DNA of 38,621 bases, from contig CAIWFB010000231.1 of assembly GCA_903911825.1 (NCBI GenBank), positions 1 to 38,621 of the forward strand, written 5' to 3'. Below, piece after piece: positions 9,190 through 15,623 of this stretch (within the stretch, counting starts at the first letter, position 1; the number at the start of each line of letters is the position of its first letter). The stretch comes from an uncultured Verrucomicrobia subdivision 3 bacterium. GTDB taxonomy: Bacteria > Verrucomicrobiota > Verrucomicrobiia > Limisphaerales > UBA11358. A program made the translations under genes and the position numbers. The notes under the pieces are model-generated. The model saw only the letters and a program-made list of their open reading frames with translations. It searched no databases and was not told the origin of the DNA.

Positions 9190-9217
9190 TTGACAGCACC
9201 CCCTCCCCGTTTATCTT
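9190..9217 (+). promoter_or_regulatory. candidate promoter for the Pro/Ala-rich gene and trxA
   Basis: A perfect TTGACA (9190-9195) is followed after 16 bases by TATCTT (9212-9217), which matches four of six positions of the -10 consensus. Transcription would start only about 7 bases before the ATG at 9231, so the mRNA leader would be very short. It lies just after the accC terminator, which supports a new transcription unit here. Confidence 0.45.
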
Positions 9218-9230
9218 GAACCGCAACATT

Positions 9231-9704
9231 ATGTCCGACATTCCTCAGCCCAATCCGACGCCGTCGCCCATCCCGACGGGTGCTGTGCAACCGCCGAAAA
9301 AAGAAACCGGCAAAGTGCAGCCGAAGAAGGAAACTGTCCGCATCAATTTACCGCCGAAACCCACCGCCGCGCCGACCATCAAGTTGCCGACGTTGCCGCC
9401 TGGTGGACCGACCGGTGCGCCGAGCGCTGCTCCCGCCGCCGCGCCCGCTGCTGCCCCTGCCCCTTCTCTGGTGAAATCTGCTGCTCCAGCGGCGGCGAAA
9501 CCCGGTGCGGCTCCTGCCACTGCGGCGGGTGCACCTCGTCCGGCCGTTGCGCCTCGTCCGGCTGCTCCCGTAGTCCCGTCCATCAAGACCGTGGACAAAG
9601 TTTTGATTTTTGGTGCCGCCGTGGCTGGGCTTGTGGCATTTGGTTTTGGTCTTTACAACCATTTGTGGGTTTTAAAACCCATCGTTGAAAATTTTCAACC
9701 TTGA
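9231..9704 (+). CDS. Pro/Ala-rich protein with a C-terminal membrane anchor, unknown function
   Basis: This 157-residue protein is not assigned to a family. About the first 115 residues are low-complexity and rich in Pro, Ala, Thr and Lys, and probably disordered. A single hydrophobic segment follows near residues 122-147 ([20 protein letters not shown]), leaving a short tail. The likely topology is a cytoplasmic N-terminal arm with a C-terminal membrane anchor. The ATG at 9231 is chosen over an in-frame TTG five codons upstream. trxA begins 10 bases after its stop, so the two are probably cotranscribed, and a role near the membrane in thiol chemistry is possible but unsupported. Confidence 0.7.
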   Translation: MSDIPQPNPTPSPIPTGAVQPPKKETGKVQPKKETVRINLPPKPTAAPTIKLPTLPPGGPTGAPSAAPAAAPAAAPAPSLVKSAAPAAAKPGAAPATAAGAPRPAVAPRPAAPVVPSIKTVDKVLIFGAAVAGLVAFGFGLYNHLWVLKPIVENFQP

Positions 9705-9714
9705 TAAAAAATTT

Positions 9715-10050
9715 ATGGCCTCTCCTCTAATCGTCACGCTCACGCAAGATAACTTCGAAGCCGAAGCCCTCAAATCCACCACGCCCGTGCTCGTGGATTT
9801 CTGGGCCGAATGGTGCGGTCCCTGCAAGATGATCGCCCCCGTCCTCGACGAATTGGCCACCGAATTTCAGGGCAAAGCCAAAATCGGCAAAGTCAACATC
9901 GACGACCACCAAGGTCTCGCTGCGCAATTCGGCGTTCGCGCCATTCCCACGTTGCTCATCATCAAGAACGGTCAAGTCACCGAACAGATGGTTGGTGCCA
10001 AGAGCAAACGCGACCTCAAGGCCAGCCTCGATAAAGCCACCGCCGCTTAA
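9715..10050 (+). CDS. trxA: thioredoxin
   Basis: This is a 111-residue thioredoxin, a general cytoplasmic disulfide reductant. The active site WCGPC (Trp33, Cys34, Cys37) follows VLVDFWAE, and the cis-proline loop RAIPTLL and the late glycine (MVGAKS) are present. Length and motifs match E. coli TrxA. The ATG at 9715 is chosen because the extra ten codons upstream in the frame overlap the end of the preceding gene and are not family-like. It lies 10 bases after the Pro/Ala-rich gene and ends before a strong hairpin terminator. Confidence 0.96.
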   Translation: MASPLIVTLTQDNFEAEALKSTTPVLVDFWAEWCGPCKMIAPVLDELATEFQGKAKIGKVNIDDHQGLAAQFGVRAIPTLLIIKNGQVTEQMVGAKSKRDLKASLDKATAA

Positions 10051-10065
10051 AATAACTTTTCAACG

Positions 10066-10108
10066 AACGGCAAAGTGGAATTGAATCCGCTTTGCCGTTT
10101 TGCTTTTT
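10066..10108 (+). terminator. intrinsic terminator after trxA
   Basis: A 14-bp stem (10066-10079 with 10086-10099, including one G-T wobble) closes a six-base loop and is followed by a broken T-rich tract. It lies 15 bases after the trxA stop codon. Confidence 0.85.
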
Positions 10109-10124
10109 ACGTTAACTTCCTCCC

Positions 10125-11273
10125 ATGACTTTATCTGAAATCCTCACCAACGAGGAACTCCGCCGCCACGAATTTCCCGTCACCCGCGAAAAAATCTTCC
10201 TCGCGCATGGCGGCGTTTGTCCGTTGCCGCGACGCGTCGCCCAAGCCATCACCGACTGCGCCACGCAAGGCACGCTTGGTGATCAGGAAGCCTTCGTCAT
10301 GCACCGCATCGACGACGCCCGCAAGCTTGGCGCGCAATTGCTGAACTGCCAGCCCGACGAAGTCGCCCTCGTCGGCCCCACCTCGCTTGGCCTAAGCTTC
10401 GTCGCCGCTGGTTTGAAGTTTCGCAAGAACGACAACATCCTCATCTACCACGACGATTATCCCTCCAACGTCTATCCGTGGATGGCGCTCGCCGCGCAAG
10501 GCGTCAAAGTCCGCCTCATCAACACCCGCGGCCTCGGCATCATCCGCACCATCGACGTCATGGGGCAAGTGGACGAAGAAACCAAACTCGTTGCCCTCGC
10601 CTCCAACCATTTCATCAGCGGCTACCGCATCGAACACGAAGCCATCGGCAAATTTCTGCACGAACGCAACATCCTGTTCTGCCTCGACGCCATCCAAACC
10701 CTCGGCGCGTTTCCCACGCCCGTGGACCACGTGGATTTTCTCGCCGCCGACGCACACAAATGGCTCCTCGGCCCCTGCGGCGCGGGCGTGCTCTACGTCA
10801 AAAAAGATCAGCAAGAACGCCTCAACCCGCCCATCTACGGCTGGCACAATGTGCGCAGCCCCGACTTTGTCGCGCAGACCAGCATCCAATTCCGCAGCGG
10901 CGCGGCCAAATTTGAAGCCGGCACCCACAACCTCATCGGCCTCGTCGGACTGATTGCGGCGATGGAACTGGCGCTTGAAGTGGGCGTGGAAAATATCGCG
11001 CGCGAACTGCTCCGCAAACGCACCTGGTTCGTGCCCGCGCTGCAAGCCAAAGGCTACACCGTGCTGAACCCCGCGCCGAAAATGGAGAACGCCAGCGGCA
11101 TCACCACCATTTGCCAGCCCGGCCAAGACCTCGCGCCCCTGCACCAGAAACTGACCGACGCCGGCGTCATCGCTTCCCTGCGCAACGACCGCAGCGGGCA
11201 GAATTACATCCGTTTCTCCCCGCACTTTTACAACACCGATGCCGAGCTGCAACGCGTGGTGGAATTGCTGTAA
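10125..11273 (+). CDS. class V aminotransferase (cysteine desulfurase-like fold)
   Basis: This 382-residue PLP enzyme has the fold-type I class V layout. The small-domain entry FLAHGGVCPLP is near residue 25, the PLP-ring Asp-Xxx-Gln is in LDAIQTLG, and the Schiff-base lysine is in AADAHKWLLGPCGAGVLYV, near residue 214. The late arginine in NYIRFSPHFYNT probably binds the substrate carboxylate. Related proteins include cysteine desulfurases, selenocysteine lyases and isopenicillin-N epimerase-like enzymes. The Cys-containing loop of true IscS/SufS desulfurases cannot be recognised with confidence, so the substrate is left open. It starts just after the trxA terminator and appears to stand alone. 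Confidence 0.88.
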   Translation: MTLSEILTNEELRRHEFPVTREKIFLAHGGVCPLPRRVAQAITDCATQGTLGDQEAFVMHRIDDARKLGAQLLNCQPDEVALVGPTSLGLSFVAAGLKFRKNDNILIYHDDYPSNVYPWMALAAQGVKVRLINTRGLGIIRTIDVMGQVDEETKLVALASNHFISGYRIEHEAIGKFLHERNILFCLDAIQTLGAFPTPVDHVDFLAADAHKWLLGPCGAGVLYVKKDQQERLNPPIYGWHNVRSPDFVAQTSIQFRSGAAKFEAGTHNLIGLVGLIAAMELALEVGVENIARELLRKRTWFVPALQAKGYTVLNPAPKMENASGITTICQPGQDLAPLHQKLTDAGVIASLRNDRSGQNYIRFSPHFYNTDAELQRVVELL

Positions 11274-11333
11274 ACGAAAAGGCTCCACAGCAGTTCACGA
11301 AGACCTTGGGACACCCGGATGAACCGGCAGCCA

Positions 11334-11407
11334 GGTAGGGCGCGTCACTCCTTGCGCGCCGGCTTGGTCAGACAAACGACGGCGCGCACGGAGTGACGCG
11401 CCCTACC
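11334..11407. repeat. REPIN-like inverted repeat downstream of the aminotransferase gene
   Basis: Arms 11334-11361 and 11380-11407 are complementary over 28 bases with one mismatch, around an 18-base loop. Read inward, each arm has GTAG followed by its own hairpin (GGCGCG with CGCGCC, plus an inner CAC/GTG step in the right-hand copy). This is the same GTAG-plus-hairpin design as the element inside recN, with a different stem sequence. It is non-coding. Confidence 0.78.
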
Positions 11408-11456
11408 CGCCGCAGTTGTGCCAAAGTCATTTTGATTTGCGATAGCGACCGACCCA

Positions 11457-11487
11457 GCAGGAATCCTAAACAGGTTCCTGCTTTTTT
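11457..11487 (+). terminator. intrinsic terminator downstream of the aminotransferase gene
   Basis: GCAGGAA (11457-11463) pairs with TTCCTGC (11475-11481), with an 11-base loop, followed by TTTTTT (11482-11487). It is about 185 bases past the aminotransferase stop, beyond the REPIN-like element. The sequence from here to about 11540 is low-complexity GC/GA-rich DNA with no supported gene. Confidence 0.65.
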
Positions 11488-11541
11488 AATGGAGAGTCGC
11501 GCGAAGGCCGCGAAGGGGGCGAAGGAGAACGACGGAGGGAA

Positions 11542-11628
11542 CTACGTTTTAGTTTTCATAGGCAGTCAAGTTACACCCAACGCATCCGTTGCGCCGGGCG
11601 ACTGCCTTCTCATCTAATCTGGTTAGGC
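11542..11628 (-). other. attC-like recombination site of the cassette
   Basis: On the minus strand the order is: R'' box GCCTAAC (11628-11622), a short unpaired spacer, L'' TTAG, a variable stem made by AGGCAGTC and GACTGCCT (11600-11607 and 11560-11567) with an inner CAACG/CGTTG hairpin, L' CTAA, a second spacer, and the final G of a G^TT site (11542). When the segment is circularised, the final G joins TTAGGC from the other end and gives an R' box that pairs perfectly with R''. The total length of about 87 bases is within the usual attC range. Confidence 0.45.
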
Positions 11629-11640
11629 TGCTCCAAGAAT

Positions 11641-12027
11641 CTAATGATGATGGTGTCTGGAGTCATAGGTCGTAACATAAAACAACACGGATGCATTGAG
11701 AACCAATCCAATCAGCGCCCAAAAAATAGGCTTCTCACCTTTAAATATGCCAACCAACGCTGAAATAACTCCGAGAATAAGCGAAATTCCACCACCCAAA
11801 ATTATAATAATAGCTCCACCATACCAATTCTCCTGACTCGAACGTGGAGCAAGCATGATGATCAGCGCAATCGCGACAGGAGAAAATAGAGAAGCAACGC
11901 CGTAAAATGGCGATGGCCTGTATCGCGGCTCGTTCGGGTCTGGCTTGTGAGACTTACTCCTTTCGCATTGCCAGCAAGAGTCATACTGGTCTTCGTTGGT
12001 CTCCCCACATCTTGAACATTTCCACAT
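11641..12027 (-). CDS. zinc-ribbon membrane protein of unknown function (cassette gene)
   Basis: This 128-residue protein starts with a zinc-ribbon knuckle pair: Cys4 and Cys7 in CSRCGE, then Cys18 and Cys21 in CWQC. A short linker leads to three likely membrane segments (about residues 44-60, 69-93 and 102-120). The last residues are RHHHH. Small zinc-ribbon membrane proteins of this shape are common but mostly uncharacterised, so no function is claimed. The gene is clearly lower in G+C than its surroundings and has no same-strand neighbour close by. The nearest gene on its own strand is opgH, about 700 bases upstream. It occupies nearly the whole of a cassette-like segment, which suggests it came by horizontal transfer. 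Confidence 0.75.
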   Translation of the reverse strand: MWKCSRCGETNEDQYDSCWQCERSKSHKPDPNEPRYRPSPFYGVASLFSPVAIALIIMLAPRSSQENWYGGAIIIILGGGISLILGVISALVGIFKGEKPIFWALIGLVLNASVLFYVTTYDSRHHHH

Positions 12028-12147
12028 ACGCGTATAGGCAGCCTAACAGAAATATTAACCCTTAAAAGTGTGGTTTATCACTTTTCTTGGCTTCGACCTT
12101 AAAACAGTTCGTTGGGCTGGTCTATCACTATGTTGAGCGCTTTCGCC

Positions 12148-12269
12148 GGTAGGGCGACGCTGCCGCGTCGCCCCGCGCGCACCGAACTCAGAATTCAGCC
12201 AGCAATCGGCGGGCGGGAACCAACGTCCACCGGTCTGGCCACGCGGCCGAGCGGCAGCTTTGCCCTACC
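12148..12269. repeat. long, worn REPIN-like inverted repeat
   Basis: The left end (from 12148) reads GGTAGGGC and then forms a perfect hairpin, GGCGACGC, TGCC loop, GCGTCGCC. The right end, read on the minus strand from 12269, also starts GGTAGGGC and forms a related, weaker hairpin around the same TGCC loop. One stem pair has changed from C-G to A-T on both sides. The interior of about 75 bases is not obviously repeated here. It is the third and largest GTAG-type inverted element in the window and lies 68 bases before the start of the tandem array. Confidence 0.65.
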
Positions 12270-12336
12270 CGCCAGAGTCCCGCAGGAACCTTGACCCATT
12301 GGCGCGGGCAACCACCCCAAAAACGGTCAAAAAGGC

Positions 12337-12740
12337 CGCGCAATGTGAAAACTGGCCGCGCAAACCGGTTTTTGAGCGCGCAAACTGAATTTCGCCCGCG
12401 CAGGCCGGAAATCTGGCCGCGCAAAGTCGGGGTAAGCCCGCGCAAAGCGGAAATCGGCCGCGCAAAGTGAATTTTAGCCGCGCAAACCGGTTTTCGCCCG
12501 CGCGAAACGGTCACCCAGCCCGCGCAAAGTGATTTTGGCTCGCGCAGAAGCGCGGATTTCCCGCACGGAGCGGATTTTGCCCGCACGGACGGAAAAAGTG
12601 CGCGCACGGAGCGGTTTTCGGCCGCACGGGCGGGAATTTCGCCGCACGGAGTGATTTTTGCCCGCACGGAACCGCCAAACGCCCGCACGGAGTGAATTTT
12701 GGTCGCACGGAACGGTTTTTCGCCGCACGGAGGGCTTTCA
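12337..12740. repeat. array of 20 degenerate units spaced 20-22 bp, ending at the opgH stop codon
   Basis: A core begins at 12337, 12357, 12377, 12397, 12418, 12439, 12459, 12479, 12499, 12521, 12541, 12562, 12582, 12603, 12623, 12643, 12663, 12684, 12704 and 12724. Steps are 20, 21 or once 22 bases, with a mean of 20.4, close to two turns of B-DNA. Each unit is a GC-rich core, a short variable word (mostly GTGA, GCGG, CCGG or ACGG), then usually an AT tract such as ATTTT. Units 1-11 have the core CGCGCA or a close variant (unit 9 CGCGCG); units 12-20 switch to CGCACGG. The last unit touches the opgH stop codon. Minus-strand frames stay open by chance through the array and give Ser/Arg/Cys-rich translations that are not believed to be proteins. 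There are no unique spacers, so it is not a CRISPR array. Confidence 0.92.
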
Positions 12741-14888
12741 GCTCTCGCGCTGGCTGAAGGTGCGGATCATGGCTTTCCACCACGGGGCGAGCTTTTCTTC
12801 GGGGCGCACCCAGGCTTGTTGGTGCAGCCACACCATGACGCGTTGGTCGGCCATCACGGCCATGCGCTCGGCGGCTTTCAATTTGTCGGGCCCAACGGCG
12901 AGGAGTTTTTCGCCCAGTTCGCGCACGGCTTCGGTGCCCGCACCGATGCGGATGAAGTGTTCGGCATAGACGGGGTTCAACTGTTTCTCGCGCAGGAGGG
13001 AGACGTGGATGGCGTTGACATACGGGTCGAGGACGGCAGCGGCGAGTCCGGCGTGCGCGCGGATGCGGGGCGTGTCGTCGTCGGTCATCTCGTGGATCTT
13101 CATGCGCGAACGGAGGGAGACGATTTCCATCGGCGGCTTGGTCTCTTCGGGCGTGAGAAACAGTCCCATGGTTTTGGCGCGGGCGCCGAGTCCGCGGCGG
13201 CTGGTCAACACGCTCAAGGGCACGGAGAACACCATGCCCGCGAGCACCGGCGTGAACCACCAGAAGAGGCCGGGGTCGAGCTTCCACGTGAACCAGCCCC
13301 ACAACAACCCGATGAGTGTGTGGCCCCAGTGACGTTGCAGCGCGTAGAGCCAGGCGGTGCCGTCGGCGTCGCGGTTCTGCGTAGTCCAGCCAACGCTGAT
13401 GCCCGCGAGGTTGGTGAGCACAAAGCGCGTGTGCCAGAGCATGAGCAAGGGCGCGTGGAGCGTGGAGAACAGGGTTTCGCAGAGGACGCCGCCGGTGGCG
13501 TTGAGCAAGCCGCCGAATTCTTTGCGGCGCGGCCAGTCGCGGGCGAGGTCCACGAGGGAGAGAAATTTTGGCAGCATGATGACGATCATGCAGATGACGA
13601 AAATTAAAAACGCGTGCGCGGTGCCGCTCCAATTCGCGAGATAGGGATTGAAGGATTGAACGGTGATGGGCGAAAGCTCGGTGAATTTCTGGATGCAATA
13701 GATCCAATCAAACACGACAAGAAACGCGAGCCACAGCGGGCTAGCAACGTAACCAAAAATGCCGAACACGAGGTGCAACCGGCTCACGCCGCGCAGACCT
13801 TTGGCGAAGATGACGAGGCCGTGTTGCAAGTTGCCCTGGCACCAACGGCGTTCGCGTTGGGCATTATCAATGAGCGCTTGCGGGGCTTCTTCGTAGCTGC
13901 CTTCGAGATCGTAAGCGAGCCACACGGCCCAGTTTTCCCGCAGCATCAGCGCGGCTTCCACGAAGTCGTGCGAGAGGATCTGCCCGCCGAACGGTTTGCG
14001 CCCGGGCAATTGCGGCAAGTCGCAATATTGCATGAAGGGGTCGGTGCGGATGATGGCGTTGTGACCCCAGTAATTCCCGAAATCGAGCGCCCAATAATTC
14101 AGGCCAGAGATGAAGACGGGCGCGTAGAGGCGATTGGCAAATTGCTGGATGCGACCGAACAGCGACTCGGCATTCACGAGCGCCGGCACGGTCTGGATGA
14201 GCCCGACGTTCGGGTGAACTTCCATCAGCTTCACCAAGTCCACGAGCGTTTCACCGCGCATCACGCTGTCGGCATCGCAGCAGACGAAGTAACGATAGCG
14301 TTTGCCCCAGGTGTTGAGAAAGTCGCGGACGTTGCCGCTCTTGCGCTCTTCGTTGAACAAGCGTCGGCGATAATAAATTTTTCCAAGTGCATCAAGGTCG
14401 CGGACGAGTTCGCACCAGTTCTTTTCCTCCTCGACCCAGCGGTCGGGATTGGTGGAATCGCTCAAGATGAAGAAGTCGAATTTGTCGAGTTGGCCGGTGC
14501 GTTCGAGCGATTCGTAGGTGGCGCGCAAGCCTTCGAGCACGCGCACGGAATCTTCGTTGTAGATCGGAAAAATGATCGCCGTGCTGACCTCGAGCTTCTG
14601 ATCCTTGTAAGGTTTCAGTGCAGTAAGCCGGCGTTGCGTGCCGAAGATGCGGATGAAAAATCCGAACACGCCGTGCATACAGCCCACTGCCGTGAGGAAA
14701 AATAAAATGATGAACAGCACCAGCAACACCGTGCGCGACGTGCTCCAACCCGTGCGCCAAAGCAGATCGGCGAACAGCATCGAAACGAAACCCGTCAGCA
14801 CCAACGCCGAGGTAAAAAATAAAAAGAGCCGCCAGCCACGCCGGAGCCGGGGCGCAGAAACTTCGGTGATTTTGGGAGCGTCAGCCAT
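12738..14888 (-). CDS. opgH: glucans biosynthesis glucosyltransferase H
   Basis: OpgH (MdoH) is the inner-membrane glucosyltransferase that polymerises UDP-glucose into the linear backbone of osmoregulated periplasmic glucans. The 716-residue protein has two N-terminal membrane helices (about 19-44 and 53-82), a family-2 glycosyltransferase domain with Asp144 (LSDSTN), Asp205-Ala-Asp207, Asp308 (SHDF) and QRERRW (344-349), and at least four more membrane helices. It is about 130 residues shorter than the E. coli protein (847), mainly at the N-terminal cytoplasmic region. The ATG at 14888 overlaps the end of the PIN toxin gene by 8 bases. opgG lies upstream in the same run, separated by three genes. 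The 20-unit array starts right at its stop. Confidence 0.94.
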   Translation of the reverse strand: MADAPKITEVSAPRLRRGWRLFLFFTSALVLTGFVSMLFADLLWRTGWSTSRTVLLVLFIILFFLTAVGCMHGVFGFFIRIFGTQRRLTALKPYKDQKLEVSTAIIFPIYNEDSVRVLEGLRATYESLERTGQLDKFDFFILSDSTNPDRWVEEEKNWCELVRDLDALGKIYYRRRLFNEERKSGNVRDFLNTWGKRYRYFVCCDADSVMRGETLVDLVKLMEVHPNVGLIQTVPALVNAESLFGRIQQFANRLYAPVFISGLNYWALDFGNYWGHNAIIRTDPFMQYCDLPQLPGRKPFGGQILSHDFVEAALMLRENWAVWLAYDLEGSYEEAPQALIDNAQRERRWCQGNLQHGLVIFAKGLRGVSRLHLVFGIFGYVASPLWLAFLVVFDWIYCIQKFTELSPITVQSFNPYLANWSGTAHAFLIFVICMIVIMLPKFLSLVDLARDWPRRKEFGGLLNATGGVLCETLFSTLHAPLLMLWHTRFVLTNLAGISVGWTTQNRDADGTAWLYALQRHWGHTLIGLLWGWFTWKLDPGLFWWFTPVLAGMVFSVPLSVLTSRRGLGARAKTMGLFLTPEETKPPMEIVSLRSRMKIHEMTDDDTPRIRAHAGLAAAVLDPYVNAIHVSLLREKQLNPVYAEHFIRIGAGTEAVRELGEKLLAVGPDKLKAAERMAVMADQRVMVWLHQQAWVRPEEKLAPWWKAMIRTFSQRES

Positions 14889-15288
14889 GCAGTGAGTGGA
14901 GGGAAATAATTTTCAGTTCTTTGATTCGGAACATCGGCTTGGTGGATTTTTCCGTGGTGTAAAATTCCTGTGCCTTGTGGCGTAGGGCGGCGGCGATGAG
15001 TAAGGCATCCGGCCCGGATAAACCGTAACGAGCGGCCAGTTTTTCCGCCTCGCGTCCCAGTTCCGCGCTCAAGGGTTCGATGGCCACAGCACTGGCGAAA
15101 AAGGATTCGTAAAAAAACACCTCCTGCGTCCGTTTTTCAAAACTTGGTTTCGGCAGCAACTCCAGACGAACCATTTGTGAACTGATGAACTCCCGGCTTT
15201 CGTCGGCCAAGAGTTGGAGCGCTTCTTCCGCCAGATGCTCGCGTTTCCAAGCCGTCAACAGCACGCCGCTGTCCACGAAGGTTCTCAA
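14881..15288 (-). CDS. PIN-domain toxin (VapC-like ribonuclease)
   Basis: This 135-residue PIN-domain protein keeps the acidic metal-binding residues Asp6 (TFVDSGVLL), Glu43 (VRLELL) and Asp94 (SGPDALLIAAA). The late acidic position reads TTEKS, where many VapCs have an Asp. VapC toxins are Mg-dependent RNases that cleave tRNA or rRNA. The best start is the TTG at 15288, which overlaps the antitoxin stop in a TTGA arrangement; no ATG fits the N-terminus. Its end overlaps the opgH start by 8 bases. The tight coupling to an antitoxin gene supports a type II module. Its placement between opgG and opgH is unusual. Confidence 0.85.
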   Translation of the reverse strand: MRTFVDSGVLLTAWKREHLAEEALQLLADESREFISSQMVRLELLPKPSFEKRTQEVFFYESFFASAVAIEPLSAELGREAEKLAARYGLSGPDALLIAAALRHKAQEFYTTEKSTKPMFRIKELKIISLHSLHG

Positions 15289-15554
15289 AAATTCCTCCCG
15301 CGGCGCTCGCGTAATTCGCGTTCAAATTCAGCTTCGCTCAAACGCGGCCCGCGCTCTTTTTCGCCCGCCTTCAAAATCTTGGCGAACATCCGTCCACGCT
15401 TAGTGGTCGGCTTCCATTCCGCTGGTTGCTGCCGTTCGATTTCTTTTTCCAAGGCGCGCACGATGAAGCGGCTCCGGCCGTTGCCGGGCGTGGGGAGGCG
15501 CTCCAAAATCCGGGCGGGGATTTTAACGCTGACCAAGGTGGATGTATTTGTCAT
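15285..15554 (-). CDS. ribbon-helix-helix antitoxin
   Basis: This 89-residue protein begins with a ribbon-helix-helix-like segment (STLVSVKIPARILERL, then SRFIVRALEKEIER), which would bind the module's own promoter. The C-terminal half is charged (MFAKILKAGEKERGPRLSEAEFERELRERR) and probably wraps the partner PIN toxin. The ATG at 15554 is preferred over a TTG 17 codons upstream because it gives the usual short strand before the helices. The toxin gene follows with a 4-base overlap. A candidate promoter sits immediately upstream, so the pair can be expressed apart from opgG. Confidence 0.8.
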   Translation of the reverse strand: MTNTSTLVSVKIPARILERLPTPGNGRSRFIVRALEKEIERQQPAEWKPTTKRGRMFAKILKAGEKERGPRLSEAEFERELRERRGRNF

Positions 15555-15562
15555 ACCAAAAA

Positions 15563-15592
15563 GTATTACCACGCTGGGCGAGCCATTGTCAA
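15563..15592 (-). promoter_or_regulatory. candidate promoter of the toxin-antitoxin pair and opgH
   Basis: Read on the minus strand, a perfect TTGACA (15592-15587) is followed after 18 bases by TAATAC (15568-15563), preceded by TGG as in extended -10 elements. Transcription would start within a few bases of the antitoxin ATG at 15554, so the transcript would be almost leaderless. It lies in the only sizeable gap (69 bases) in the opg gene run. Confidence 0.5.
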
Positions 15593-15623
15593 ACCGGCCG
15601 CCCAAGTAAATCGCGGAGCCATT

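Larger units (their letters stand above)
11542..12046 (-). mobile_element. candidate solitary integron-type gene cassette
   Basis: Read on the minus strand, the segment starts at a G^TTAGGC site (12047/12046). An ATG follows 19 bases later, and the single gene (12027 to 11641) fills the segment. Nine bases after its stop comes GCAGCCTAAC, the exact complement of the entry motif GTTAGGCTGC, and then an imperfect stem-loop that ends at a G^TT (11542/11541). That is the order of a classical cassette: one promoterless gene plus a trailing attC. Composition also differs: two 60-base stretches of the gene (11701-11760 and 11761-11820) have 26 and 22 G+C, against roughly 60 percent in the neighbours. 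No integrase or second cassette is in the window, so it would be an insertion at a secondary site. The boundaries are read by eye. Confidence 0.5.

Noticed and set aside
11575-11581. GTTGGGT on the minus strand as the R' box of the attC-like site
   Set aside because: It fits GTTRRRY but sits inside the inner hairpin and pairs poorly with GCCTAAC; the G^TT at 11542/11541 gives a far better attC layout.
11393-11617. A 74-codon open frame downstream of the aminotransferase gene
   Set aside because: It crosses the REPIN-like arm, a terminator and the attC-like fold; the product has no family features.
12064-12085. Hairpin AAAAGTG/CACTTTT upstream of the cassette-like gene
   Set aside because: A 7-bp AT-rich stem without a T-run; it could arise by chance and lies outside the cassette boundary.
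12188-12688. A 166-codon minus-strand open frame rich in Ser, Arg and Cys
   Set aside because: It is the chance translation of the 20-bp array and part of the REPIN-like element; the frame shifts register between units and has no family features.
12337-12740. CRISPR array
   Set aside because: Units follow every 20-22 bases and are degenerate throughout; there are no identical repeats with unique spacers of about 30 bases and no cas genes.
13614-14705. A 363-codon plus-strand open frame
   Set aside because: It is antisense to the glycosyltransferase domain of opgH, which carries all expected catalytic residues.
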